In this document: one piece after another, positions 33,092 to 45,913 of the stretch
How the letters are laid out: each line of letters begins with the position of its first letter
How positions within the stretch are numbered: position 1 is the stretch's first letter
Source of the DNA: Tetraselmis striata
Lineage: Eukaryota; Chlorophyta; Chlorodendrophyceae; Chlorodendrales; Chlorodendraceae
DNA: 64,000 nucleotides
Assembly: GCA_006384855.1 (NCBI GenBank)
Contig: VCJN01003425.1
Location: forward strand, 111,577-175,576
Direction of reading: 5' to 3'
Position numbers and translations under genes: made by a program
Notes under the pieces: model-generated
Seen by the model: only the letters and a program-made list of their open reading frames with translations
Databases searched by the model: none
What the model was told of the DNA's origin: nothing

Positions 33092-35998
33092 GTAAGTCGT
33101 ACTACACATTTGCTGCTATTCGCACCGCGCGCCTTCACTGTGCACTAGGACATAACTCTATCCCGTCTACTTGTTGCTAACTGTGGTGTTGCAGCGTGCT
33201 CTTCTAAGGGCAGTGGCGGCGAGCCTGAGCATGGTACCGGGGATGACACGCGCTACGAGGATCCGAGTGTAGCGTAGCGTGGCACCAACAATGCGCTCTG
33301 CGGCGTGTTTATCGAATGCAGCACCCATACTGTGTTTCTGCGGTTGCCGATGCTGTCATGACGCACCAGCGACGAGAACGTGAGGTGGATTCTCCATGTG
33401 CATCGTGACAGGTCGGACTTCCAACACTTATGTCTGCAGTGCCGTCACATTTTGGCGGATTCCAGCTTGGTAGTACTTGGCAGTATACCAGTCGCATCAG
33501 CCTACCTCCCCATGCCTGCCTCCCCGAAAATTTAACCCACGCTCATCGGCGGCTCTGAGCCCCCCCCCCCCCCCCCCCCCCATCCCCTCTGTGCAACTCC
33601 CCCTGGCCGCAGGTCCGTGTCCCTCCCCGCGCCAGTGTACCGCGCATGCTCCCTGCTGCGCTGCCCCGCGGACAATAGCCTCTTGGAGGCATCCAATGCG
33701 CGCGCCGCGACGGAGCCGGTCTTCCAGGCGGTGCACAGCGACCTACAGAGCTGCATGCGGTGGACATGAAGAGCCCCCACCCCACACCACCCCCGGCTCT
33801 CCATGGACAGGCATGCTTCAGGGCGGTGCGAGCTATGTTGTGGCTCACAGAAGTAGCTAGTGGAGCAAGTAGATGTTGTCACCGTCAGAGTTGATGAGGC
33901 GGGAGTTCATTGGCAACAAGGACCTTTGCCAGGATGGGTTCCCCGCGCCAACTCCGCCCCGCCCCATAGAAGTTTCACTACTGAGCCCAAGCGTTGCAGG
34001 GACATCGATCCCTTGTTTCCATAGCTTTGCACCCGGCATTCCCAGTGGATGGCCTAGTTAGCCTGCGCGCATGACATGTCCAGTTGATTACGCCTTGATT
34101 AATTTGCAGATCAGAGCAGACACGTAGGTGACACCAAGAGCGACCCCGCCGACGATGCTTGCCCCCTTGCGGGCATTGATGGCGACGACACCTTGCTTTG
34201 TCACAGCTCCGCCTCGGCAGGCTCATGGGGAGTCGGCACACGTTGGATGGCGTCCGGCCACAACAGCCCATGTACACCATGGCGGGCACTGCTCCCGCTT
34301 GTCGGCGTGCGTTCAAGCCAAGATCACGTGACGCCCTGTCTTGCAACGCAATGCCCTGTCCTCCCTCACCAAGTGCCGATCGAAACACGGTACCCTTACA
34401 TAGCTCTGTACTAGTCAGCGCTGACGAGAATCGCCATAGGGGGCTTGTGTACAGCTAGAATAACAATGGCCCCCCGAAGGGCACTAAAAAGCCGGCGCGG
34501 CGGTGGGATGATACGTTGTATTGGGCATGCAGCGCCCTCCATGTCTGGGTCTGGGAGGAAGAGGCGTTAAATTAATTTAAGTTGCTCATGACGTTGCATT
34601 AAGGACTCCCAGATGGATACGGATGTACGGCTGCAGGGCCCCCGATAGGTGTGGGGTACCCAACTGCATGCAGGGCCTTGGCACGGCGGCGTTGCGATGG
34701 CGCCTCATCCCCCGGACCATGCGCAACATCGATGCACCCGTCAGCTCTGTTACCCGCGAAAGCGGCGCGGTGCACCTTTTTGAAGGGTGGCTACAAGGCT
34801 CCGCACGCGGCTCGCCGACTCCGCGCCTATAACGATGGCCCGGGCGAGTCCCCCGACTCAACGCCCACCGCCCCTGGTAAGAGGGGCTGGACCGGCTCGG
34901 ATTGGGTGCGGTCGGGGTCGGCCCTGACCTCCTGCATCTTCCCCGGATGCAACGCGCTCGCTTGGCGTGCGACCATCTGCGGGCGAGGCACACACGCGCA
35001 ACGTCAGGCAGGCAGCATCAACACACACGAGAAAAAGCGCCCGTGAGACATCTGCATCGGTGGGGACGGCGACATCACGAGGCGGTGGTTTCTAAGACAA
35101 CCCGCCCGATACAATCGGCGAACGAATTGGACGACCAACGGTGCGGCGATGTGTTGTCCAAAGTACCAAGGTGCAACTTGGGCATATCCTCCCGAGGATA
35201 TACCATAAATCTCGGCTACTATCATTTCAGGTTTCAACCATACGAGGGCGGTCAGGACCGTCGTCGGCGGGCGGGCGGGGGGGGGGGGGGGGGGGGGGGG
35301 GGAGGGGGGGGGTCACCAATGCCTTCAGATCGTTCCCGTTGTTTAGCAGCTGGATCACCGGGTTGCTCGACGAGGACTGGTCGAACTGCTTCATGCTCAT
35401 CACCAGCCTCGCGGCCTTTTGCATGCCGATCTTGGTCTCCGGCCTGTCCCTAATGGCGCACCGGAACCCCGCGCTCAGCCAACTTGAAGGGCAAAGCACT
35501 CATAAGAACTTATTAATAAGTAATAAGTGCACTTCAGAAACGTAATTTGGCGGCTCAAATAAGACTTCCTTTCGTGCGCAGTAGCCCCCAGAATTAGCAG
35601 AACTTTGGGTTTTGGGTTTTGGTTTTGAACGCAAATACCCTAATAGCCTAATACCCTAAACATCTGGCGGTCACACAACTATCCCAGCTTTGGCAACGTT
35701 CAGGTGAAGATTTCAACAGCAAGTTCGCTTCAGGGTGAACACACGCCTCACCCTACCACATTCATACTGTATGACCCGTGAACACGTAAACATCATGGGA
35801 GAAGCCAACGCGAGTCTCCTATTCAATTGCAGAGCCAAGATGGTCGCTTTAGTGCGCTTTGCCATTTAGCGTAGGTGTGAGACGGGAATGTGCTACGGTT
35901 GCGTGGTGGATCGGAACTACAAATGGCGCCCATGAGCCGGTTTAAGCCATCTCAGTGCTCAATTCAGTTGAGCACAAACCTGCATAGCGGTGCTCCAA
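33092..35998. other. No confident gene; G/C runs
   Basis: Holds a 22-C run (33560-33581) and a 26-G run (35277-35302). Short protein-like segments occur (for example NVRWILHVHRDRSDFQHLCL near 33390) but stops interrupt them. I cannot support a gene here. Confidence 0.35.
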
Positions 35999-36060
35999 CC
36001 CCCCCCCCCCCCCCCCCCCCGCACGGTCACGCCCAGGCCCCTGTGGAGTGGGACGCCGCG

Positions 36061-39000
36061 TCACCTTCTGCTGCCGTCTCTGCCGCCCTCTTCGTGCCCC
36101 TGCACGCGCGAAGAGATCTCCGCGCTCGCCCCCCCCTCGCTCTGCGCCTTGCCCTGGTCCGGCTTGTAGCTGCCCGCAAGAGAGGCGTCCACGCTTTGCC
36201 GGGCGCCGGAGGCCAAGCTTTGCTCCGCACGCGCGGCGGCCGATGGGTCCGGCCCCGGCTCGGAAGGCTCGATCCCCAGAAGCTGCTCAAATTGCCGCAC
36301 TGCGGGAACACACGGCACAATCAGTGGGCGCATTACATGTCACGGGGGACGGCATCAAGCCGGCGGAGGCCATGGGCGGGACAGGCGAGACATCCGCAGG
36401 GATGGGTGGGAGGGTGGCAGGGCACCGCCGGCGCACCCATCTGCAGGAACTCCCGCTCGAGCTCCGGCCACTGCGCGTACACCTCCATCAGGCTGTCCTT
36501 GCGCAGGCTGTACAGCTCCGAAAACTCCAGCGCCACGATGGTCGAGGAGCGCGGCTGGCCAAACAGGCACCCGTACTCGCCAAAGTGCTGCCCCTGCTCC
36601 AGCTGGCTGACCACGGTGTAGTCGTCCCCCAGCAGCTGCGCGTTGGGGTAGTACTGCCACTGGCTGCTGCACAGCGCGGAGCGGCAGAAAACTCAGCGCC
36701 GCCGTCCGCGAGTGAATCAAAGATCTGCATGCCATATATACATCTGCGGGCAGCCGCATATATAGATAGCAGCCATGAATCTGGTCGTACCTGGACACGG
36801 CCAGCCGAGTACCATATATAGTTACCTCTATACAGCGCTATATATCTCGCGCTGTACGCAGTACATATGAGTTGTACACCTCTCCACAGAAGTCCCGGGC
36901 CCCTTTTTCGCTGAATCCAAGTATACGAATAGTAGGGCAGCTAAATATAGGGTTTATGACCTGAAATCCTGGAATGTTGCACATTTGTGTTCAGCGTTTA
37001 TCATCATAGGGTGTAAGCAAGCCCTTCGGACCTAACAAGTGTCCTACACGAGCGGCACATTGATCGTTTCCAGTATCCCCACAGCAATGGGGGTTTAGGG
37101 TATCCGGTATCGGTACCCTAAATTGAGCGTTTTTCCTGTCCCTGTACACGGCCAGCCGAGTATAGGCGGGTATATCTCGCGCTACTGCTTTACGTATGAG
37201 CTATATACCCTTCCACAAAAGTCCCAGGCCCCTTTCTCGCCAAATTCGAGTATACGAATAGTAGGGCAGCTGAATCTAGGGTTTATGACCTAAAATCCTG
37301 GAATGTTGCACATTTGTGTTCAGCGTTTATCATCATAGGGTGTAAGCAAGCCCTTCGGCCCTAACAAGTGTCCTACACGAGCGGCACATTCATCGTTTTC
37401 AGTATCCCCACAGCAATGGGGGTTGAGGGTATCCGGTATCGGTACCCTAGATTGAGCGTTTCCTGTCCCTGTACACGGACAGCCGAGTATAGGCGGGTAT
37501 ATCTCGCGCTACTGCTTTACGTATGAGCTATATACCCTTCCACAAAAGTCCCAGGCCCCTTTCTCGCCAAATTCGAGTTTGCGAATAGTAGGGCAGCTGA
37601 ATCCAGGGTTTGTGACCTAAAATCCTGGAATGTCGCACATTTGTGTTCAGCGTTTATCATCATAGGGTGTAAGCAAGCCCTTCGGCCCTAACAAGTGTCC
37701 TACACGAGCGGCACATTCATCGTTTTCAGTATCCCCACAGCAATGGGGGTTGAGGGTATTCGGTATCGGTACCCTAGATTGAGCGTTTCCTGTCCCTGTA
37801 CACGGACAGCCGAGTATAAGCGGGTATATCTCGCGCTACTGCTTTACGTAAGAGCTATATACCCTTCCACAAAAGTCCCAGGCCCCTTTCTCGCCGAATT
37901 CGAGTTTACGAATGGTAGGGCAGCTGAATCTAGGGTTTATGACCTGAAATCCTGGAATGTTGCACATTTGTGTTCAGCGTTTATCATCATGGGGTGTAAG
38001 CAAGCCCTTCGGCCCTAACAAGTGTCCTACACGAGCGGCACTTGCGCCACACTGCGCGTTTCCAGTACCCCGGCCCACAACAACGGGGGTTGGTGCCCCG
38101 GATGTCCCGTCCCGCATAGACCACTGCATGGTGGGATGGCCATGGGTGGGCGAGGAAACACGTCAGCAAAGAAAGTGATCTTGGGTGGGGTGGGGCCATA
38201 GTGACATGCGCCCGTGCACGATGTCGCGTGGTACCATCGCCACTGCAGTGCTGCCTTCTGATGCAGCTCTCAAACTCGCGGCGTTGCTCAGTGCGTTGCG
38301 AAGAAACGTCAGAAAAGTATATATAAATACCACTAAAATCTACGCGAGCAGGGCTGCAATTTCCCAGTGGCAGCACGGTCGTCCGAGGTCATTAGGCACT
38401 TCTCAAGGTTTTAGAAAGAAAAGGTCAAAATCTGACGTATCTTCGTGTGGTCACCACATTGGCGTGGAACTTTTACGTCAAGTGGATCTCAAAACCTGAT
38501 ATACAGTGGCGGGACAGTGTGTTGCGTGTACTCGTGCACGGCGGACCACTCACACTTGGCACATGCTCCCCTGGAGCGAAGCCCACGGTCGCCATGCCGG
38601 ACGCCTTACAACATTATTTCCACCGGCACCGACGCATCAAGGTGCATGCCATTGCCGTCCCACTGGGCTCACCATGGCGCGCTGTGAGCACGCATCCATG
38701 CACCACTAAAAAAAAGCTTTGCCCTACAGGAGGGAGGCTGCGAGAACCCTCTCCCGCCTGCGGGTGCAGCGATCACAGCCGCATTTTGTCCATGATTTTG
38801 CCCATAGCCCTTGTCATCGACACGTAGGGCTTACTCCAGGTCGCGAATGACCTACTTTCAATGCCATACGCGCATGGTGGATAGTTATCATACCAAGGGT
38901 GTTGTGGTATGAGTACTGTACGGGCGCAGTGGTGTCCCATGCCTGCTTATGTACACGAGTGGCGCAATTTGTGGTTTTTAAGCGCTGGCACCTGAAGCCC

Positions 39001-42000
39001 TGCTTTTGCCAAAATGAAAGTGTTGACGGCAACGGCTACCGCGTGCCAATATGGGGTGTATCGCGCAATCGCGGCATCCCCCCCAGCCGTACGACCCTGC
39101 GTAACATGCATCCACGCGCGCCCGGCCTCAGTGTAGCCGCGCATGGGCATGTGGATCGAATTCGGAAACCAATACTTATGTGGAGGGGTGTAGCATCGAC
39201 CACGGGGGCAGCAGCTGACTCGTGTTGGCAAGGGCCCTCGATATCGATACGAGTAGCCCCTACAGCTACCCGTAAATAACAGCGTGGGACCCCTCGTGAT
39301 GGCAGCGGCAGCCCTGGCCGTTCCGCGTACCTGTCCCGAGCATCATCGGGCAGGGCGTCCTCGCTCCCGGTGCGCAGCTTGTGGATGCTGGACCTCATCT
39401 TGCCCACCATAGACAGCCGCGGCCTCGCCGCTTTCTCCTTCTCCGTGCCCAGGGATTTGCGCTTGATGGCGGCAATCCACTCGTGCTGCGCACGGGGACA
39501 GAACGCAGCACCGCGTGAGCGCATGCGAATGTGAGTCCGATCACCGCGTGACATCGCTGCCTGGCCGCGACACTACAAAATGTGCGCTGTTACCATGAAA
39601 TAGAGGGGTAAGCAATGTATTTTGACGCCAGTTTGAAGCAAATATCGTATGTATTACCGCATCCGCCATGTATTCGGCCACTCATATTTGCGCAGTACCG
39701 CCTGAGTACTACCGTTTAAGCGATTGCTGGTCGCGGCATTACCGATGCAGCTTCGATATGTGAGATGCCATGCAAACATCGTCACGGATTAATTGGAAAT
39801 ACTGTACGGGGGCACGGACGTGGCTGTGGATGTGGCTGCACATCTCCGCGCGAGATGGCGTCGATAGTGCGACTACATGAAGTTCCTATGGCACGCGACA
39901 GATGACAGCTCCATTTGACGAATCTGAGATCAGCTGAAGCTCGCGATATATGCTTGCAGGTCAGCAAAGACTGTGTGGGCGAGCGTGGTGCACATGACCA
40001 TCGGGACCATGCAAAAGAGCAAGAGGGCACCGGGGAGGAGTATGCGTGTGGCTGTGGTAGGGAGCGGCGGGGGGGGGGGGGGGGGGGGGGGGGAGGTTAC
40101 CTTCTGCATCTTGTAGTGCCTGCCCTCCAGCTGCCCAGTGACCACAAAGTACATCGACTTCCCGAAATCCCCCTCCGCCACCACCACATCACCCTCCGCA
40201 AAGTACTCCAGCTGCAGCCGGTTGACAACAGCGGTGATAAAGTGCGGATCCTGGCCCTGCGAGGCGGGAGGCAGCAAGCGGCCCGGCGACGCGTCAGCGT
40301 AATCACCTGACCATTACACGTAGAAAACCGGGTGGGAGATGGGGGTGGCCTGAGCGGGCGGTCACGGGGGAGGGGGGGGGGGGGGGGGCACCTGGAAGAA
40401 TGGGACGCGCTCCAGCGTGTTGCGGTACAGAAATAGCATGAGCTCCGTCTGGAGGGGCGCGGACAGGTGCTGAATGACGTCGTGGTCCTCCAGCACCTGG
40501 TGGCGCGCGGCCGCCCCGTAGAAGGAGTTTATTTTATTTTTCAGCGACGGGGGGACGCGGCGCACGTTGAGGAAGTCCCGCATCTGGCGCCAGCCGCGGC
40601 ACAGCGCGCTCAGAACGGCGCCATGCCCCCCGCAGGGGGCCCAGTACGCCGCAGCAGTATGGTAGCAGTAAAAAGTACCCATGACATTAAATGAGCGTTG
40701 CGGGCCATGTGAATGATGACTTGTTTTGCACCAACAAGGCGGACATTCCGCGCAATATTTATGATGAATTCTGATAGGTTTCCAAATAAATACGCTTTTC
40801 TGTCTCTCCTCCAGGGAGGGGGGGTGTGAAAAACATTAGCACTTAACAATATCCCAATGAACGAATATGGTAGTGTAATCATAATCACCTTTTGGGTTTG
40901 CGGTATATAATCGTTTTTGACCCGAATTCCCCCTCCCCTGCGCGCGCGAAACGACAAGAACTGTATTCATCTTGAAATCATAATCATAATATATCACGAA
41001 AACCACACGGATATCATTGCTGCAAAACAATTCGGTCTTTCTGGATCCGCAAGCCCAAGTAAATGTCGCGGTACGGCAGGCCTCGGCGGGCGCACCTGGG
41101 CCATTCGCTGGGCGACCGCTCCCTCGGTGGCATTCCCCGCGGAAATCAGCGACGCCGTGCTGCCCATAAAGTAGGCAAAGACGGTGACGCCAATGACCAT
41201 GGCAACCATGGACACGATCTTCTCCGCGTCGTTCTGGGGCGTGACGTCGCCGTAGCCGACCGTGGTGAGCGTCGACATGGCCCAGTAGAGGGACGTGATG
41301 TACCTGGCGGACAGGCACGACTCACCAACCGCCCGGAGGAGTTACCTGCACAGCCTGAATGACGGTGCCCCGGGATCGCCACCCACCTGGAGACCTTGCC
41401 AGTTTGGTCGCCCGCCAGCCCCGCGTTGCCAACCCACGTGGATTCCCATGACTGCTCCTGCATCTCCTCCCGCACCTCGAGCGACCAGCCGCCCGACTCC
41501 GGTGGCGTCACCCAGCTCTCGTGCTCGTACATCTCAAACATGAAGTCCTCGCGGCGCATGTGCGCCGCGTAGTAGAAGCCGCAGGCCGTGAGGTGCAGCA
41601 CGAGGACGGCGCTCCCGACCACGACAAACACCTTGCTGATGTAGGCGCCTTGAAACGAGGGCATCCGCCGCATCAGCGCGGGCAGCTTGAAGACCTTCAG
41701 GATCCGCAGCAGCTTCACGATGCGCAGCACTCGCAGGATGCGCGTGAACTTGGCCAGACGGAGGCCCTGCAGGGAGGTTCTCGACAAACACGAGGTTAGC
41801 AATGGGGAGGAGGGTCATGCATCGAGAGAATATATATTATGGGTGGCATACAAAATGGCATAGACATAGATATATATTATATATATATGTATATGTGTAT
41901 GTATATATGATATGAATATATCTATTTACATCATATAAAATGGATGTGGTAAAAACTCATCATCGCACATATAATATAATATAACGCTGTTGCTGCTAAA

Positions 42001-42626
42001 TTAGTAAACTCATACATCAGAATTGGTCAGGCCAGGAGACCCGCTGCGCAGCTGCATGCCATGCGCACCTTCACCAGCTGCACGCCCTCCACCTCGGTGA
42101 CATCGCCCCCGGCATGCAGGAGGTCAAACGGAATGACCGCCAGGACATCCACGATCAGCCATGTTGAGAGGTACGCGGTGCAGATGCGCCGCCGGTTCAT
42201 GATCAGCACCCCATCGCTGTCTGCAGCCATGCAGGCACAACCCCCAGGGGGGGGGGGGGGGGGGGGAAGGAAGTCAGGCGGCCTGGCGTGACGGATGTTC
42301 CGCTGCATCGACAACCTTTCACATAGGCAGCAGCACTCACCAAAGTAGGCGGTGTTGAAGTTGAGCACAATATCCAGCACAAAGCAGATGGTCACAAAGG
42401 TCTCAAAGTACCACAAGCGGTCCCCTGGGCCCAGCGAGATGTCGAAGCATACGATCACGGGCGCCGTGATGCAGATGTACAGCAGCAGCAGCAGGAGGAA
42501 GAGGTCCCAGTTCACCCGGATCTTGCTGTTTGGGTGCAGCGGCGTCATCACCGCCTCCTGCATGGCGTCCGCCCGGCACACAGGGCAGCGGCTTGGCGGT
42601 GGTGTCGTACAAAGCCCTGTAGACAT
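36061..42626 (-). CDS. Voltage-sensor K+ channel with cyclic-nucleotide-binding domain, 9 exons
   Basis: Exons 42626-42341, 42220-42069, 41766-41387, 41303-41096, 40583-40392, 40256-40101, 39485-39331, 36666-36437 and 36299-36061 join in phase to about 665 residues. Domains: S1 (~41-60), S2 (~72-90), S3 (~107-126), S4 with Arg/Lys every third position (FTRILRVLRIVKLLRILKVF, ~152-172), S5 (~189-210), selectivity filter TTVGYGD (286-292, K+-type), S6 (~302-327), C-linker (~343-406) and CNBD (~407-587). The CNBD keeps FGE (538-540) and PRSST (548-552), the cNMP phosphate-contact consensus. It is split by a basic insert of about 55 residues (exon 39485-39331). This is the EAG/plant-Shaker/CNG architecture, acting as a tetramer in a membrane. 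The tail is Ser/Glu-rich and ends SSRVQGHEEGGRDGSRR. Several introns carry C runs on the coding strand near the splice sites. The start at 42626 is provisional. Confidence 0.88.
36791..38060. repeat. ~327-bp satellite array (4 units) inside a K+ channel intron
   Basis: Units share a CACGG start at about 36796, 37147, 37473 and 37801 and include GGAATGTTGCACATTTGTGT and TAAGCAAGCCCTTCGG. The first unit is the most diverged (period 351); the others are 326-328 apart and highly alike. The array lies within the 2.66 kb intron between the exons ending at 39331 and starting at 36666. Confidence 0.9.
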
Positions 42627-42661
42627 GCTATCCTGTCAGGAAATCGCCGATGGGGGCGAAC

Positions 42662-42780
42662 CTTCAGCCGGTCCATGGCGGTGCGCCCCATGTGTGCCGA
42701 AACGCCCGCTTCCTCATGCGCCTCGCCCGAGTCTCTCACAGCTCCGTACTCATTGACGCTCCACTCCACTTTCTTCATCT
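42662..42780 (-). CDS. Possible upstream exon of the K+ channel
   Basis: After a pyrimidine-rich stretch and a CAG acceptor (minus strand, before 42780) there is an open segment starting MKKVEWSVNEYGAVRDSGEA and ending MDRLK before a GTTCGC donor. It is in phase with the channel if a 29-base segment is removed, which is very short for an intron. It could therefore be an N-terminal channel exon with another junction, or a separate piece. Confidence 0.35.
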
Positions 42781-43021
42781 CTGTTGGGGGTGAAGGGGGA
42801 AATTCCGGCTTATGATGCGCAATGATAGTTTATTCCCAGTGCTTTAACGAGTCCTAGCACGTGCTATCGTACATAAATGATACATCCACGGGTCTGCAGG
42901 CTGACTGGGAACAGCAGCACGGATTGGAGCAGCACACCGTGCCTCTGCTGAAGTACCCTAAATATACTACTACAGGGAATGCCAATGCTTTAAGTCACAC
43001 GTATCTTGAGATGCTGATGGT

Positions 43022-43680
43022 TTAGGAAAACATAGGGACAGCTGCTCCTGTGGCCTCCCGCTCTGAGCGATCCGAACACGACGCAGCCCGCTCACCTTTC
43101 GCGATCGAGCGCTGACTCCAGAGGTTGCGGCTCGATCCTGCGCCGATCAGCTCACGGTCGCTTGACGTGTCCTCCTCCGCCTCCGCCACCGGGCGGGCGT
43201 GGCAGGCCGTTGCCCAGCGACGGGGCACCCGCGTCAGCCGCTCCCCCCAAGCGGCATGACCCGGATCGGGGAGGATGTCCCCGGGGGGCTGTCGGCGCGC
43301 TGCGCCTTTAGCCACCGCTTGCCGAAGCCACCTCAGCTCCTGCGACAGCTCCGCATGCGACCGTTGCAGCTCCTCCAGGTGGCTCTGTTGCCTACGAGTA
43401 CGTGACAAGTAGACAGGGGCGGCGGTACTGATACTCAGCACACACCTCATCAGACCTGCCTGTTACCCCCCCCCCCCCCCCCCCCCCCTCACACACACAC
43501 ACACCCCTTCCGAGAGGAGCCCGGCCCTGACGGCGGAGGAGGAGCTTACCGACTGAAACCAGCTCCGAGCTGACTTCGAAGCAAGGCGTTGTCGTTGCGT
43601 ATGGCATCCATCTGCTTGGCGAGTAAGCTGGCAGCATCCTGCTGTACGGGTACCTCTCTGCCCGGCATGCCGCAGTTCAT
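43022..43680 (-). CDS. Small coiled-coil protein, 2 exons
   Basis: Exon 43680-43550 (ATG to a GTAAGC donor) and exon 43391-43022 (TAG acceptor to stop) join in phase to 166 residues. Residues ~15-75 show leucine-zipper-like heptads across the junction (LLAKQMDAIRNDNALLRSQL and then HLEELQRSHAELSQELRWLR). The C-terminal half is polar, Ser/Arg/Glu-rich and looks disordered. There is no basic region before the zipper, so it is not a classical bZIP as modelled; a 5' exon could change that. The intron contains a GT microsatellite and a 23-G run on the coding strand. It lies ~400 bases upstream of the K+ channel gene in the same orientation. The function is unknown. Confidence 0.6.
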
Positions 43681-45391
43681 ACTACGACGCGCTACGAATT
43701 GTACGAGTATCGACAGAGAGGCATGCGGCACTACCACGGGTGCCGGAACCCGCAACGCCGCCACCGCCGCCACCTTTGCCGCTTCCCCCAACACCGTCGG
43801 CACAGGCACAACTGGAGCTGTGCAAGCAGGGAAGGGGAATGCCCAAGTACCAGCGAACGTTAGCCGGAACGACGTGTACAGATACGGTAGTCGCTGGAGG
43901 GTGTCATACGGCACCGAGCAGGCGGCGGGGCGCGGAGCAGCGCGACGCGCGCTGCGTGACGACGTGCTGCGCGCGTGCGCAGTATCTACTCCTTACTGGG
44001 TAGGGACCATCTCGACACATAAATAAATATAATCTTGTTATATTCGCTACGCTTTCATTTCATACTCCGTCATCCTGAATGATATTTACGGACGACCTCC
44101 GCCATGAGCAGACGCTACTGGTATGTACGAGTGCCCTCATTACCGCGGAAATTTACTGCTTAGGCCGGCAAGATTTGACGGCTACGTTGTTTCAGGAGGC
44201 GGTCTCTGGGGCCAGGAACGGAGGGGGTGTCACGGTCGCGGGGCGGGGGGGGGGGGGGGTGGGGGGGTTCTTTCTGGCCCAGCGATACTCGTCGCTCGCT
44301 AAGCGAGACTCGGCCCGGTACCCCGGTACCGCAGCGAGGGTTCTTTCGCCTCAAAGAACTCCGCGAAGGCGTACGAGGGAGTTCTTTCAGACGAAAGAAC
44401 TCTTCCAGCGATACTCGCGGTTCTCTGTCCAGATTGGCCGCCGCCCGCCGTCCGGCGCCCCAACGAGCTTGTCCGGGATTTGTTCAACTGCCAGTGCCAG
44501 TGCCATCCGCGCGAGCTGAGCGGCTGGGCCACATAGCGCTACATATACCTTGTAGAGTGGTAGTCGCTACGTACAAAATATTACTCGTACTGGTAGGGAT
44601 CGGCATGATATGCGACTGGTGGAGTAGTCTGCACCGACGCAAATAGGCACGAAGGCACTACCTGCGCCTTCCCGGGGCGGGTGTCGCCGCAGCGCGCGCA
44701 AAACGGCACCGGCAGGCGCCGCACGGCCGCCGCCTATATTTATCATCGCCGCCGCTGCGATGCCGCCATGTGAAATGCACTGCCTCGATTTCACAGCCCG
44801 CGCCGGGTGCCCAGCACCCGTGCAAATATAGTCGCTACTGGCGTTCGGAGCGTGTAGTAGTTACAGTATCAAGCACTGGAGGCGGGGCGCCATCGCTCCG
44901 CCAACCACTACGCGAAGAAGTCCTACGGGGGGCCCGCGTCGCATAATTCGGCGCGAAACTTTAAAATATTTGCGAGCATGTTATACCGGGCAGACGATGG
45001 ACAGGCTGTTGATCCAGCCCGGGGGTCGGACCTCCCTTATCTGTAACGGCGCGTGGGCGGGCACAATAACCTCCCCTCCACAACACCTTTGAAGTGACAC
45101 GCACCAGCATACTGCTACAACGGGTACCCGCCGCTTAAACGACTCGAAGGCGCGTCACGTTCGGAATGTTCGGAACGGTATTTGTTTGCAACAGTACTGA
45201 GTATGGCGGCCGCTGCTTTGTTTTGCACTCGTCGGCCTTGTACGGAGTTACAGCATACATAGTCTCTGGCAAACTGTGCATGCTGTGAAAAAAAATTGCG
45301 CATCGATATAACTTGCATAGATGTTTAATCTTTAGTCCGCTCCAGGTGCTGACACACATTCGTGACTACGATTTGAAATTTATGTTATATA
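43681..45391. other. No confident gene; strong hairpins
   Basis: The stretch 44335-44405 contains a perfect 9-bp stem with a 4-base loop (AGTTCTTTC...GAAAGAACT, 44380-44401), the shorter inverted repeat GGTTCTTTCG...CAAAGAACTC nearby, and palindromic GGTACCCCGGTACC. A 15-G run lies at 44245-44259. I see no coding sequence. Confidence 0.4.
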
Positions 45392-45913
45392 TTGAGACTT
45401 TGTTTGGCTCTTTTCTGCATATTGCTGACATGCAAGGCTGAGAAGATGGAATGGCAAACTGCGGCGGTCGCTCGGCAAGTGTTTGTTGAGCTGTGCCCAG
45501 TGGCAAACCTCAGTTTGTACATTTCATCCGCTTTGCTTATCTCAAGGACAAGTTCATTACTGGAGGCAATTAAATCACAAAGGATTTTCATGGAGTACCT
45601 TTGGTTGTTGGCAAGTCCCGTCCTGCTAATCGCTGCTACTCATAGTTTTGCCAAGTGCGGCATCCCCGCCATGAAACGTCATATTGACCACTTCAATACT
45701 GCAAACTGCGTCCGAACTGCCCGCCGAGCATCATCAATTGCCAAATATTATTACTTGACTCAGGTTGTCTGGAAGATTAACTGTGGACTTGGGCAGGAGA
45801 TTGGCAAAATATATCAAAGGTGCACTAATGTGAGTCTCAGATCTGCTTTCCAAATAGTACATGCATACAATCAGCTGAAATATATTAGGTCATTGACTAC
45901 CATCACCCTATGA
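45392..45913 (+). CDS. Weak open reading frame, 173 codons
   Basis: An uninterrupted frame with a hydrophobic N-terminus (MRLCLALFCILLTCKAEK) in AT-rich DNA. It has no family resemblance and no neighbouring support. Part of the opposite strand (45591-45385) is also open and protein-like, so this is as likely to be chance or a transposon fragment as a gene. Confidence 0.2.
   Translation: MRLCLALFCILLTCKAEKMEWQTAAVARQVFVELCPVANLSLYISSALLISRTSSLLEAIKSQRIFMEYLWLLASPVLLIAATHSFAKCGIPAMKRHIDHFNTANCVRTARRASSIAKYYYLTQVVWKINCGLGQEIGKIYQRCTNVSLRSAFQIVHAYNQLKYIRSLTTITL

Noticed and set aside
35601-35665. GGGTTTTGGGTTTTGG and CCCTAAA phrases as possible telomeric repeats
   Set aside because: Only a few irregular copies occur, within unique sequence. 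There is no regular array.
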